In this document: piece by piece, positions 16,643-24,861 of the stretch
How positions within the stretch are numbered: position 1 is the stretch's first letter
Layout of the letters: every line of letters starts with the position of its first letter
Source of the DNA: an uncultured Anaerobiospirillum sp.
Lineage (GTDB): Bacteria; Pseudomonadota; Gammaproteobacteria; Enterobacterales; Succinivibrionaceae
Reading direction: 5' to 3'
Assembly (NCBI GenBank): GCA_944390115.1
Contig: CALXOW010000031.1
Coordinates: forward strand, 1 to 34,464
Length of the DNA: 34,464 nt
Translations under genes and position numbers: made by a program
Notes under the pieces: generated by a model
Told to the model about the DNA's origin: nothing
Seen by the model: only the letters and a program-made list of their open reading frames with translations
The model's database searches: none

Positions 16643-16706
16643 TGTGCTAACACCTCGTTGTGGTAACACATCATTGTGCTAACACATCGCTGTGGTAACA
16701 CATCGT
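16643..16706. repeat. Four 16-bp tandem repeats, alternating in pairs
   Basis: Units at 16643, 16659, 16675 and 16691 read TGTG(C or G)TAACAC(A or C)TC plus two bases. The fifth base alternates C, G, C, G, so the array also has a 32-bp period. TGTGGTAACACA is near-palindromic. It lies in the infC leader, about 100 bp before the start. Confidence 0.85.
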
Positions 16707-16802
16707 TCTGCCTGGCCTTTTGGTGAGCACGACCTCTGGTGGTAGCTCCGATCCCAAGGAGAGCAGCCTGACCCAAACTTTCTGTGTAGTAGGAGTTTTG
16801 CT

Positions 16803-17351
16803 ATAAACAGCGCAAAGAAGACCGGTAGGCTCCAGCCTAAAAACCGGGTGAATGGTGATATTAGATGCCGTGAAGTGCGTCTATTAGGTGAGGACAACGA
16901 GATTATTGGTGTTATGCCGACATCTCAAGCTCTGCACATGGCTCAAGAGGCCGGTGTGGACTTAGTTGAAATCAGTCCAAATGCTGATCCGCCAGTTTGT
17001 CGCTTAATTGAGTATGGCAAGTACCTCTACGAGAAGAGTAAGGATCAGAAAAAGAAGAAGCAAAAGGTTGTCCAGATCAAGGAAATCAAATTCCGCCCGG
17101 CAACCGATGAAGGCGACTATCAGGTTAAACTACGCAACCTGATCCGCTTCTTAGAAGAAGGCAACAAGGCCAAGGTGACCCTGCGCTTCCGTGGACGCGA
17201 AATGGCTCACCAGCACATTGGCCTCGATGTCTTAAAGCGCGTCGAGCATGATCTGTGCGAAGAGCGCGGCTTAGCCACAGTGGAAAGCGCCTCGCGCGTC
17301 GAGGGCCGCCAAGCCACTATGGTGTTAGCACCAAAGAAAAAGCAGCAGTAA
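16803..17351 (+). CDS. infC: Translation initiation factor IF-3, starting at AUA
   Basis: IF3 binds the 30S subunit and checks start codons. From ATA at 16803 the frame reads [20 protein letters not shown], matching the E. coli N-terminus that leads into RINGEIR, then [43 protein letters not shown] and the tail VLAPKKKQ. This gives 182 residues (E. coli 180). AGGAG lies exactly 7 bases before the ATA. The only alternative, GTG at 16848, has no ribosome site and would remove 15 conserved residues. E. coli infC starts with AUU so that IF3 represses its own translation; AUA would serve the same feedback. It is transcribed from the promoter inside thrS and with rpmI and rplT. Confidence 0.93.
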   Translation: MNSAKKTGRLQPKNRVNGDIRCREVRLLGEDNEIIGVMPTSQALHMAQEAGVDLVEISPNADPPVCRLIEYGKYLYEKSKDQKKKKQKVVQIKEIKFRPATDEGDYQVKLRNLIRFLEEGNKAKVTLRFRGREMAHQHIGLDVLKRVEHDLCEERGLATVESASRVEGRQATMVLAPKKKQQ

Positions 17352-17399
17352 CCTCAGGCTAATAAGCCTCCAGCTTAAAAGCCCCAGGCCTCAGCTGCA

Positions 17400-17450
17400 G
17401 CTGCTAGGTAACACTAGCAGCACAGGATCTTAAGGGTTCAAAGCCTTAAG
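17400..17450 (+). promoter_or_regulatory. Probable L20 autoregulatory leader between infC and rpmI
   Basis: Two perfect hairpins: GCTGCTAG (17400-17407) with CTAGCAGC (17414-17421), loop GTAACA; and CTTAAGG (17429-17435) with CCTTAAG (17444-17450), loop GTTCAAAG. They sit in the 189-bp infC-rpmI gap. In E. coli ribosomal protein L20 binds structures in this gap and represses rpmI-rplT. The equivalence is inferred from position; a match to the 23S rRNA site was not checked. Confidence 0.5.
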
Positions 17451-17540
17451 TGCAGTTCCCAAAATAGTGTCAGCCAGCTTGGCTTACCTTACTGCCTTGA
17501 GCCCCTTACTATCTTTCATCGATTTAATGCGGAGTATCAA

Positions 17541-17753
17541 ATGGCTGCAAAAGTCAAGGTCAAGATGAAGACCGATCGTGGCGTTGCCAAGCGCTTTAAG
17601 AAGACCGGCTCCGGTCACTTCAAGTGCCGTCACCAGAACTTACGTCACATCCTCACCAAGAAGAGCCGTAAGCGTAAGCGTTCGTTACGTGTTATGAACA
17701 TCGTTCATAATTCCAACATTCGCGCAATTATGCGCCAGTTACCTTACGCTTAA
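17541..17753 (+). CDS. rpmI: 50S ribosomal protein L35
   Basis: A small basic ribosomal protein of the large subunit. The 70 residues contain the family signatures [14 protein letters not shown] and [17 protein letters not shown] and end in the usual LPYA. The family is about 65 residues; the extra ones lie at the N-terminus ([11 protein letters not shown] instead of MPKIKT). ATG 17541 has CGGAG 6 bases upstream, better than an internal start at the ninth codon (17565). Probably repressed by L20 through the leader upstream and co-translated with rplT, which starts 15 bp downstream. Confidence 0.96.
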   Translation: MAAKVKVKMKTDRGVAKRFKKTGSGHFKCRHQNLRHILTKKSRKRKRSLRVMNIVHNSNIRAIMRQLPYA

Positions 17754-17768
17754 TGGGAGGATCGTTAA

Positions 17769-18128
17769 ATGGCAAGAGTTAAGCGTGGTGTTACCGCACG
17801 TGCTCGTCACAAGAAGGTTTTAGAGCAGGCTAAGGGTTACTACGGTGCTCGTTCCCGTACTTACCGCGTAGCCGTTCAGGCTGTTACCAAGGCTGGTCAG
17901 TACGCCTACCGCGATCGTCGCCAGAAGAAGCGTCAATTCCGCGCTTTATGGATCGTTCGCATCAACGCTGCTGCTCGTCAGTACGGCTTAAGCTACAGCA
18001 AGTTCATGAATGGCTTAAAGAAGGCTAACATCGAGATCGATCGCAAGGTCTTATCTGACCTCGCCATCAACGAGAAGGCAGCTTTCGAGGCCATTGCTAA
18101 CCAGGTTCGTGCTACCTTAGGCCTCTAA
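17769..18128 (+). CDS. rplT: 50S ribosomal protein L20
   Basis: Large-subunit assembly protein that also acts as a translational repressor of its own operon. The 119 residues show the family sequence [54 protein letters not shown] and [15 protein letters not shown]. The length matches E. coli (118). GGGAGG lies 7 bases before the ATG. It is the last gene of thrS-infC-rpmI-rplT and is followed by a strong terminator. Confidence 0.98.
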   Translation: MARVKRGVTARARHKKVLEQAKGYYGARSRTYRVAVQAVTKAGQYAYRDRRQKKRQFRALWIVRINAAARQYGLSYSKFMNGLKKANIEIDRKVLSDLAINEKAAFEAIANQVRATLGL

Positions 18129-18171
18129 TTCACGCCTTATAGCACAAGACTGGTGAACGGTCTTGACCCAT

Positions 18172-18208
18172 AAAAAAGGAGAGTTGGCTCAGCCAACCTC
18201 CTTTTTTA
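18172..18208 (+). terminator. Terminator of the infC-rplT operon
   Basis: AGGAG, GTTGG and their complements form a long stem (about 18175-18203) with an A-run before and six T after it, so it may work in both directions. A weaker hairpin, CAAGAC with GTCTTG (18145-18165), precedes it. Confidence 0.92.
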
Positions 18209-18245
18209 CTGTTCACTAAAAAATATTTAACATAATTAAAATAAG

Positions 18246-18932
18246 TTATGTTATTTCGTGATTAAGCTTTACGCGGTAGCGGTTTTGTTCGTAGCTCAGG
18301 GCGGTGGTACCATGAGTACGCGCGCGCACTCCTCCCTTATCGTCCCAATAGAAGTCCTTGAGGCACAGTCGGTAGTCTTTACGCATCCAATGCTCGGTTA
18401 AGATGACCTTGCCCGTCTTGAGCGCAAAATCCAGCACTTCCTCGTCTTCGGCGAGCTCGCAGGACCAATACCACCTTCCTTTGGGGCAGCGCTGTGTTAA
18501 AGCTTTCATGAAAGGATATGGTACCTCATAGGCCGTGCCAAAGTAGATGCACTCTTGGGACTGGCCCAAGGGTAAGGGCCCGTACACGATGCCCCAATGC
18601 TTGAGGGTAAAGTCAAAGCGATTGTCCACGCCAAATTGCGCCAACAGGCGCTGTTGACACTCCGCTGTGAACCAGCTGAGCTCATTGCCTTCACCATCGT
18701 CGCCTAAGAGCAAGCCCCGCTCGAAGTACGTACTGTCCACCTTAGTCTGCTCCTTTAAGCGCTGCAGCTCTTCAGGGGTGACTAGGGTAGGGCTGATGCA
18801 TCGAGCCAGGATGGGCGGAATCGGGATGAGCTTTTCAAAGCTAAAATTGCCAGCCGCATCGAGCAAATGAGCCTGCTGAAAGTCCAGTGCCGCCTGGTTG
18901 TGTGGGGTCACCATATTGACCAAATTGGGCAT
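18246..18932 (-). CDS. YubB/DUF1281-like protein, copy 1
   Basis: The 228 residues start MPNLVNMVTPHNQAALDF and contain NFSFEKLIPIPPIL, a FDFTLKHWGIVYGP stretch, FGTAYEVPYPFMKALTQRCP and WYWSCELAEDEE. This order (MPNxVxN start, F-x-F-x-K-x-IPxP, a Trp-Gly segment, then TAxxxPxPFM) is the pattern of the DUF1281/YubB ferredoxin-like (Api92-type) family found on plasmids, prophages and genomic islands. The function is unknown. A start at 18932 is supported by AAGG 6 bases upstream. It is a clear paralogue of the next gene (19076-19807) on the same strand. The family assignment is from recalled motifs, not a search. Confidence 0.72.
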   Translation of the reverse strand: MPNLVNMVTPHNQAALDFQQAHLLDAAGNFSFEKLIPIPPILARCISPTLVTPEELQRLKEQTKVDSTYFERGLLLGDDGEGNELSWFTAECQQRLLAQFGVDNRFDFTLKHWGIVYGPLPLGQSQECIYFGTAYEVPYPFMKALTQRCPKGRWYWSCELAEDEEVLDFALKTGKVILTEHWMRKDYRLCLKDFYWDDKGGVRARTHGTTALSYEQNRYRVKLNHEIT

Positions 18933-19075
18933 AACTTACCTTTTACTAAAATTATGTTTTAAGTTGCGATTAGCCAAGAGGCACAGCACGCTGCGCCTCT
19001 TTGAAGGGCTCAGGCTCACGCCCAAGCCGCACTCCGACAAGAACCGGCGTAATTGCCACCCCTTCTTGGCAGGCA

Positions 19076-19807
19076 TTAGTCGTCCAAAACTACTTTGTAG
19101 TTTGGATTGACGCTGAACACCTTGCCTGGGATCAGTGCGGTGTCGTTTTCCATATCGTTGGGGCCTGGAACTTCACCGCGATCGTTCCAATAGAGATCTT
19201 CGACGCTCAGATCTTCGTAATCATCCATCCCATGCTCAGTGAGGATAACCTCACCCTGATTTAGCTCAAATACGAGCCAATCCGTACCACATTCTGCTTC
19301 ACAGCGCCATTGCCACTGACCTTCAGGGCAGGCAGCGGCTAATTTGAGCATGAATGCCATCGGCGCATCCCACGCGGTGCTGAAGTCATAGGACAGCGTG
19401 TCGTCCTCGTCCTCAGTCTCGCAGTCACCGATCTCGTTCTTACAGCCCCAGACTTTGATGCGGTAATCGAGGTAATTGTCGCAGCCGTACTGCTCGATCA
19501 CGTGCTCGTTGCATGCCTCGGTATAGACCGACCTTTCGAGCTCGCCGTCTTCGTCTAAGATATAGAGCAAGCCCTCTTGCTCGAACTCACAATGGGTCGC
19601 CTGTTGATGCTTAGCCTTAAAGGCTTGGAGCTCTTCAGGTGAGACGATAGGTCTTGGATACATATCTTTGATTTTGGCGAGGATGTCAGGAACTGGTACC
19701 AGCTTGCTGAAGCAGAAGTTGCCTTCCTCATCAACCACATGCTTGCGGGTAAAGTCCTTTGCCGCGTCGTTGAGCGCGGTAACGTTGTTGTTAATCCAAT
19801 TAGCCAT
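19076..19807 (-). CDS. YubB/DUF1281-like protein, copy 2
   Basis: The 243 residues are acidic and align end to end with the neighbour at 18246-18932: MANWINNNVTALNDAAKDF, NFCFSKLVPVPDIL, YLDYRIKVWGCKNEIG, FSTAWDAPMAFMLKLAAACP, WQWRCEAE and VILTEHGMDDYEDLSVEDLYW. By eye the two are clearly related but much diverged. AAGG lies 11 bases before the ATG. It is upstream of copy 1 in the same direction, 143 bp apart, with a GC hairpin between them lacking a clear T-run. A tandem pair of a typically mobile family inside housekeeping DNA suggests an acquired accessory island. Confidence 0.75.
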   Translation of the reverse strand: MANWINNNVTALNDAAKDFTRKHVVDEEGNFCFSKLVPVPDILAKIKDMYPRPIVSPEELQAFKAKHQQATHCEFEQEGLLYILDEDGELERSVYTEACNEHVIEQYGCDNYLDYRIKVWGCKNEIGDCETEDEDDTLSYDFSTAWDAPMAFMLKLAAACPEGQWQWRCEAECGTDWLVFELNQGEVILTEHGMDDYEDLSVEDLYWNDRGEVPGPNDMENDTALIPGKVFSVNPNYKVVLDD

Positions 19808-20057
19808 AGCGTTGGAAACCTTATGCTCTAACGGGCACGCTACACGCTGCCGTATATCTTTGCGGTTGCGCGCCTTAGGGCTACGCAGCGCGTAGCTTAA
19901 GGGGAGTGCCCTTGTTTTTGTTGGATTAGAGTTTAGCGCTATTTTGCGATAAAAGCAATCTTTATCTTAATTTTTGAGAGTCGCTTCACATATCAGCCGT
20001 AAATTTGCCCAGCATGGAGGAGGGGGCAAAGCATGGTGTCCGTTCTTTTCTGCAGCC
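19808..20057. other. Intergenic stretch without a gene
   Basis: No convincing gene. It contains the presumed promoter of the upstream YubB-like gene in A/T-rich DNA (about 19920-19985) and a gtaGCTTAAG-like inverted pair near 19870-19900. Nothing else is supported. Confidence 0.4.
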
Positions 20058-20084
20058 ATGAAAAAGGGGAGCTTGAGCTCCCCT
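20058..20084 (-). terminator. Terminator of gltA
   Basis: On the minus strand AGGGGAGCT and AGCTCCCCT pair and are followed by five T. It lies about 100 bp past the gltA stop, beyond the 12-bp repeats. Confidence 0.85.
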
Positions 20085-20146
20085 CTTGGCGCCGGTCTAT
20101 GGCGCTGAATGGTTGTTAATTGGCGCTTAGCGTGCCATGAGCACGC

Positions 20147-20182
20147 GTCTTTGGCGCGCATCTTGGCGCGCGTATTGGCGCG
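20147..20182. repeat. Three 12-bp tandem repeats after gltA
   Basis: Units at 20147, 20159 and 20171 all end in TTGGCGCG with a variable four-base lead. They abut the gltA stop (5 bp away). Function unknown. Confidence 0.7.
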
Positions 20183-20187
20183 TGATG

Positions 20188-21513
20188 TTAGCGCTCGTCC
20201 ATGGCGATGACGTGACGCTCGGGCGAGCCGATGTAGATCTGGCGTGGACGGCCGATGCGGCTCTCTTCCATATTCTGCATCTCGTTCCAGTGCGAAATCC
20301 AGCCGATTGTACGCGACAGGGCGAAGATAACGGTGAACATCGAGATCGGGATACCGATTGCCTTCAAGATAATGCCCGAGTAGAAGTCGACGTTTGGATA
20401 GAGGTTGCGCTTGATAAAGTAATCGTCGCTCAAGGCAATCTGCTCTAACTCGGTGGCAACCTTCAAGATTGGGTGATCCTTGATCTTGAGCTCTTGCAGT
20501 ACCTCGTGGCAGGTCTCACGCATTACCAGTGCACGTGGGTCGTAGGTCTTGTACACGCGGTGACCAAAGCCCGAGAGGCGGAATGGATCGTTCTTGTCCT
20601 TAGCACGGGCAATGAACTCAGGGATGCGATCGACCGTGCCGATCTGCTCTAACATGCGTAAGCACGCTTCATTAGCACCGCCGTGAGCTGGACCCCAGAG
20701 CGAGGCAATACCAGCGCTGATGCAGGCAAATGGGTTAGCACCCGAGGAGCCTGCTAAACGAACCGACGAGGTCGAGGCGTTTTGCTCGTGGTCGGCGTGC
20801 AGAATAAAGATGCGGTCTAAGGCGCGCTCAATGACTGGGTTGACCTCATATGGCTCGCATGGGGTGGCGAACATCATATGGAGGAAGTTAGCAGCGTAAC
20901 TTAAGTCATTGCGTGGGTAGATAAATGGGTGACCAATCGAGTACTTGTAGGCCATCGCCGCTAAGGTTGGGATCTTAGCGATCAAGCGGATCATGGTCTG
21001 CTCACGGTGCTCTGGGTCGTAAATATCGAGGCTGCCGTGATAGAACGCACTTAACGCACCGGCCACACCGCATAAAACCGCCATTGGGTGGGAGTCACGA
21101 CGGAAGGCCTTGAACAGCGAAGTGATCTGCTCGTGAATTAAGGTGTGATGCTTGACGCGAACGCAAAACTCATCGTACTCACGCTTGCTTGGCATCTCGC
21201 CCTTGTAGAGCAGATAGCATACTTGTAAGTAATCGGCCTTGCGCGCTAAATCGGCAATTGGATAGCCGCGATATAACAGCACGCCTTTCTTGCCATCGAT
21301 GAAAGTGATGCGCGAGCTACAGGCGGCAGTCGAGACAAAGCCTGGATCGTAGGTGAAGTAACCTTGTTTGCCCAATTCTCGAATGTCGATGCATTCAGGG
21401 CCCAGGGTGCCCTTTAAGATTGGCAACTCGATAGGATCATGTCCTGGGATGGTCAGCGTCGCAACCTTATCAAGGACAGTGATGCCGTTTTCCTGCTCTA
21501 ACTCTTCGCTCAT
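20188..21513 (-). CDS. gltA: Citrate synthase (type II)
   Basis: Condenses acetyl-CoA and oxaloacetate to citrate. The 441 residues (E. coli 427, extra residues at the N-terminus) include [21 protein letters not shown] with the catalytic His near 275, FGHRVYK near 316 and NVDFYSG with the catalytic Asp near 373; all expected active-site residues are present. An NADH-inhibited hexamer is typical of this type. AGGAG lies 6 bases before the ATG. It stands alone between its own promoter and terminator. In a fermentative organism it probably feeds glutamate synthesis rather than a full cycle; that is inference. Confidence 0.97.
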   Translation of the reverse strand: MSEELEQENGITVLDKVATLTIPGHDPIELPILKGTLGPECIDIRELGKQGYFTYDPGFVSTAACSSRITFIDGKKGVLLYRGYPIADLARKADYLQVCYLLYKGEMPSKREYDEFCVRVKHHTLIHEQITSLFKAFRRDSHPMAVLCGVAGALSAFYHGSLDIYDPEHREQTMIRLIAKIPTLAAMAYKYSIGHPFIYPRNDLSYAANFLHMMFATPCEPYEVNPVIERALDRIFILHADHEQNASTSSVRLAGSSGANPFACISAGIASLWGPAHGGANEACLRMLEQIGTVDRIPEFIARAKDKNDPFRLSGFGHRVYKTYDPRALVMRETCHEVLQELKIKDHPILKVATELEQIALSDDYFIKRNLYPNVDFYSGIILKAIGIPISMFTVIFALSRTIGWISHWNEMQNMEESRIGRPRQIYIGSPERHVIAMDER

Positions 21514-21610
21514 TCCGCGCTCCTAAGATGTATGTGACTTACAGCGCAACCACGCCGTCTAAAAACATGCGTCCCAGTTACCCCTTGGGTCAAAACACAT
21601 AACTGCTTTC

Positions 21611-21638
21611 ACTATACTCAGTGAATTGGGCGGCTTAA
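21611..21638 (-). promoter_or_regulatory. Candidate gltA promoter
   Basis: On the minus strand TTAAGC (21638-21633), a 16-bp spacer and TATAGT (21616-21611). It would give a leader of about 90 nt. Confidence 0.35.
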
Positions 21639-21639
21639 C

Positions 21640-22130
21640 AAAATATTTATTTTTGGGCCACAGTGGTGCACAAGCGCCAATGCGCCTGATTTTGGTGCAA
21701 AATTGCCCTTTACCCAAAATTCCACTGAGTCGGGCAGCGCTCTGACCAGGGCTAATGTGCTGATTGAGGTATGCAATTGCAGTAGCGCAAATCAGGCAAT
21801 AAGATGGTAAATAGGCCAAATTCACTCAATTTGAAGCAAGCATTGGTGATATCTAGATAGGGGTGAGCGCGCAGCGCTGATCGGCGTGCTCAGGGGGCGG
21901 GGCTCAGCGCGACTATTTGACCCCGATCTTAGATTTAGGCGCGGCTCACGCTGAGTTTTGCACTATGCTGGGGCACATTTTCGGGGCTGGTGTGCGCCCT
22001 TGGCAGCTTTTGGGGCAATGTGCGCTGAGTTTGCAACGACGATCACGAATTTTCGGATTTTTAGCCTTTTTTGATAAGATGAGGGTTTTTGAGAACACCT
22101 CATTTCTTTTGGGAACCCTGCCGCATCCGA
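21640..22130. other. Intergenic stretch between gltA and purU
   Basis: No gene supported. It includes GC-rich inverted segments near 21865-21910 and a candidate purU promoter: TTCGGA (22052-22057), 17 bp, TAAGAT (22075-22080). A 72-codon frame (21917-22135) has no recognisable features. Confidence 0.4.
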
Positions 22131-22200
22131 GCTGATTTATCTCTACTGATTGGTCGCTGCTGATGTGTCTTTGCTGATGCATCTTGGCTGATTTATCTCT
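22131..22200. repeat. Five 14-bp tandem repeats before purU
   Basis: Units at 22131, 22145, 22159, 22173 and 22187 share (G/A)CTGAT and a following TCT; the first and last are identical (GCTGATTTATCTCT). The array ends 27 bases before the purU ribosome site and would lie in its 5' leader. Function unknown. Confidence 0.85.
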
Positions 22201-22239
22201 GTAAGCTTGGATGGTAGGCACGGGGTTAGGAGATTTTTC

Positions 22240-23130
22240 TTGTCACAGCCTCAGGTAGAGCCACGCACGAGCGCGGCCCCAGCAAGCAAGCAGAAGATTT
22301 TATTGACCGAGTGCACTGACGCCACCGGTTTAATTGCCAAGGTCGCCACCACCTGCTTTGAGTTTGGTCTCAATGTCGTGCGCCAAGACCAATTTGCATC
22401 GGAAGATCACCGCTTCTACATGCGCTCGGTCTTAGAGGGTGACTTCAGTGGCAACAATGAGAACAAGTTCTTACAATGCGTAACCGCTAAGTTACCGGAC
22501 GATGCCAAGGTGCAGCTGCGCGATAAGGACAAGCTGCCGCGTATTGCCGTCTTAGTGACGAAGGAAGCCCACTGCTTAGGCGACCTCTTGATCAAGAGCT
22601 ACTCGGGTGCCTTACATGCCGAGATCGTCATGATCGCCGGTAATTATCCTAATTTAGGCGATCTCGCCGCTAAGTTTGATATCCCATTCCACTGCGTCTC
22701 GCACGAGGGTATCAGCCGCGAGGAGCAAGAAGAGCGCATGATGAAGGTGATTGATGACTGCAATCCAGACTACATCGTGCTCGCCAAGTACATGCGTATC
22801 CTCTCGCCTAAGTTTGTTGCGCACTATCCATTAGGCAAGCTCATCAATATCCACCACTCGTTCTTACCAGCCTTTATCGGCGCCAAGCCTTATCAGCAGG
22901 CCTTTGACCGTGGTGTGAAGATTATCGGTGCCACCGCCCACTTTGTGACCGACAACTTAGACGAAGGCCCAATCATTGAGCAGGACGTCATCAAGGTCAA
23001 CCACCGCTATGACGCCGAGGCCATGGCTAAGGCCGGTCGCGATGTGGAGCGTATCGTGCTGCTGCGTGCCTTAAACAAGGTCTTTGACAATAAGGTCTTT
23101 ATCCACGGCAACAAGACAGTCGTCTTCTAA
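22240..23130 (+). CDS. purU: Formyltetrahydrofolate deformylase
   Basis: PurU hydrolyses 10-formyl-THF to THF and formate, balancing one-carbon units and supplying formate for purine synthesis. From TTG at 22240 the protein has 296 residues: an N-terminal ACT domain (ILLTECTDATGLIAKVATTC onward), then the formyl-transferase-like domain with IVLAKYMRIL, NIHHSFLPAFIGAKPY and GATAHFVTDNLDEGPII. TTG 22240 is chosen because AGGAG lies 7 bases upstream; the longer frame from 22207 would cover that ribosome site. It lies after five 14-bp repeats that may affect expression. A hairpin terminator follows. Confidence 0.94.
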   Translation: MSQPQVEPRTSAAPASKQKILLTECTDATGLIAKVATTCFEFGLNVVRQDQFASEDHRFYMRSVLEGDFSGNNENKFLQCVTAKLPDDAKVQLRDKDKLPRIAVLVTKEAHCLGDLLIKSYSGALHAEIVMIAGNYPNLGDLAAKFDIPFHCVSHEGISREEQEERMMKVIDDCNPDYIVLAKYMRILSPKFVAHYPLGKLINIHHSFLPAFIGAKPYQQAFDRGVKIIGATAHFVTDNLDEGPIIEQDVIKVNHRYDAEAMAKAGRDVERIVLLRALNKVFDNKVFIHGNKTVVF

Positions 23131-23157
23131 ACACAGCGCGGTCTTAGCCCCAGACAA

Positions 23158-23199
23158 CAACGCCCAGCCTCCTTTTGGAAGCTGGGCGTTGTGCTTGTT
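23158..23199. terminator. Terminator after purU
   Basis: CAACGCCCAGC (23158-23168) pairs with GCTGGGCGTTG (23181-23191), plus TCC with GGA inside. The T-run is short and mixed (TGCTTGTT), so efficiency is uncertain. It may also serve the convergent gene at 23295-24182. Confidence 0.65.
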
Positions 23200-23294
23200 A
23201 CGTCCGAAGCGCGGTAGCCGAGCCGCTGCTTTTGTCATTGCAGGCGCGCCCGGCAGGCTCGGTGTGGGAGCGCTGCGTGAGTGCTGCAGCGCTC

Positions 23295-24182
23295 TTAGCG
23301 CTTGCGCTTTAAGATGCGCTCGACGTCAGGCTTTTGGTTGATGTTGGTGATGTGGAAGAGCGGGATCCCAGCGGCGGCACAGACGCGATCTAATCTGCGA
23401 TCGCGCAGCTTGCGCTCGACCCGGTTGTGGGTCGGGTCATCAAGCTCAATGGCGCAGATGATGCGGTCGGTGCGCTTTTGTACCAGCATGAAGTCAAAGC
23501 TCATGTTATGGCACTTCTGGGCAAAGGTGCGGCGCTGAACCATATTGAGGCTGGAGACATCGGCATTGATGTTGAGCGCTGAGCCCACCGCGACTTGGCA
23601 GAAGATGTAATAGTCCTGGCCAAACCAGATGCGCAGCTTCTCTAAGTAGTGGTGCTCGAAGTTGGTGACCAAATACTCCTTGCCTGTGACCGCTCCGGCT
23701 TTGAGCATCGCCGTAAAGATCTGGTCGATCTCATCAAAATCCGGAATTTTGGGGTCAAGCAGGGAGCCGTCGCGCACCAGCTCCTTATAAGAGCCATCAG
23801 CCTTAGGGTGCTTGAAGTAGCGCACCGCTGGATCTTGCTCTTGTAAGAAATCGAGCTTCTCGTTGACGCTACCGTTTTGCTTCTCGTCGGCCTTGCTCGC
23901 GGTAAAGTCGCGGTCGCGCTTGAGCCAAGAGCTGGTGCCCTTGCCTTTCTTATCGCGATTAGCGGCGCGGCGTGCGGCCGCTTTGGCGGCTTTTTCTTGT
24001 TCAGCCTTTTCCTTTTCGGCCTTTTTGCGCGCTAAGAGCTCGGAGTACCACGAGTTATCGATGCGGCGCCGCCCACCAAAAGGAATAAGGAAAACGATCA
24101 AGATAAAGACTAAGACCGCTCCAGCTAAGTGTAAGGTCAGCTGAGCGGCAGAAAGTCCAGAGAGGTAGTCAAGGAGCGCCAT
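23295..24182 (-). CDS. Membrane-anchored DUF2726 protein
   Basis: The 295 residues have an N-terminal membrane helix (about 15-35: LTLHLAGAVLVFILIVFLIPF), a strongly charged Lys/Glu/Ala coiled region (about 50-85), then a DUF2726 domain in the second half with FAQKCHNMSFDFMLVQK, IICAIELDDPTHN and DRVCAAAGIPLFHI. DUF2726 has a restriction-endonuclease-like fold; the DFMLV / AIELDD / GIPL pattern with an Asp and Glu in place of the PD-(D/E)xK acids is visible. A nuclease role is not shown. AAGAG lies 9 bases before the ATG. It is 22 bp downstream of pdxH and probably co-transcribed. Confidence 0.82.
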   Translation of the reverse strand: MALLDYLSGLSAAQLTLHLAGAVLVFILIVFLIPFGGRRRIDNSWYSELLARKKAEKEKAEQEKAAKAAARRAANRDKKGKGTSSWLKRDRDFTASKADEKQNGSVNEKLDFLQEQDPAVRYFKHPKADGSYKELVRDGSLLDPKIPDFDEIDQIFTAMLKAGAVTGKEYLVTNFEHHYLEKLRIWFGQDYYIFCQVAVGSALNINADVSSLNMVQRRTFAQKCHNMSFDFMLVQKRTDRIICAIELDDPTHNRVERKLRDRRLDRVCAAAGIPLFHITNINQKPDVERILKRKR

Positions 24183-24204
24183 AGTAAGAGGCTCTTAGTT
24201 TTGG

Positions 24205-24846
24205 TTAAGGGGCGAGGCGGGCGGTGGTCCAGCTGCCGTCTTCTTGCAGGTCGTAGATAAAGCGGTCGTGCAGGCGGTTTTCACGGCCTTGCCAGAACTC
24301 AACTTGGTGGAAATAGACACGATAGCCACCCCAGAAAGTAGGGAGCGGTACCTCGCCGTTCTTAAACTTTTCCTTGAGCTCCATAAACTTGCTCTCTAAG
24401 GCCGAGCGGGCGCTGATGCGGCTTGATTGATGCGAGGCCCAAGCGCCGATTTGGCTGTCGCGTGGACGCGAGTGGAAGTACTTGACGACTTCAGGAATGG
24501 AGAGCTTTTGCGCCGTGCCGATAAACATGACCTGACGCTCGAGGAAGTACCACGGAAAGAGCATGCAGATCTTAGGGTTCTGGGCTAATTGCTGGGCCTT
24601 ACGCGAGCCTAAATTGGTGAAGAATACCAGCGACTTTTCATCGTAGTTTTTGAGCAGCACCATGCGCGAATAAGGTTGGCCCGAGGCGTCGACGGTACTT
24701 ACGACTACGCCATTTGGGTCGTACATCCCTGCGTCAATAGCTTCTTTGAGCCAGCGCTCAAAGAGCTCAATCGGGGTAGCGGTGAGATCACTCTCACTTA
24801 AACCGGCCATGGTATAGCTGCGACGCAGCGGAGCAACATCAATCAT
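24205..24846 (-). CDS. pdxH: Pyridoxamine/pyridoxine 5'-phosphate oxidase
   Basis: FMN enzyme making pyridoxal phosphate, using oxygen. From ATG 24846 the protein has 213 residues (E. coli 218): [66 protein letters not shown] and the C-terminal [12 protein letters not shown], all family hallmarks. GGAGG lies 8 bases before this ATG; the GTG at 24861 would overlap that ribosome site and is rejected. The oxygen requirement is notable if the organism is anaerobic, as inferred from the rest. It is followed at 22 bp by the DUF2726 gene. Confidence 0.95.
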   Translation of the reverse strand: MIDVAPLRRSYTMAGLSESDLTATPIELFERWLKEAIDAGMYDPNGVVVSTVDASGQPYSRMVLLKNYDEKSLVFFTNLGSRKAQQLAQNPKICMLFPWYFLERQVMFIGTAQKLSIPEVVKYFHSRPRDSQIGAWASHQSSRISARSALESKFMELKEKFKNGEVPLPTFWGGYRVYFHQVEFWQGRENRLHDRFIYDLQEDGSWTTARLAP

Positions 24847-24861
24847 CTCAAAAACCTCCAC

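Noticed and set aside
16643-16706. CRISPR array
   Set aside because: Units are directly abutting 16-mers without unique spacers; no cas genes are in the window. The same holds for the other tandem arrays.
21917-22221. Open frames of 72 (plus) and 91 (minus) codons between gltA and purU
   Set aside because: No start signals, no domain, and they overlap the candidate purU promoter and repeats.
24847-24861. GTG start of pdxH at 24861
   Set aside because: It would cover the GGAGG that sits 8 bases before ATG 24846.
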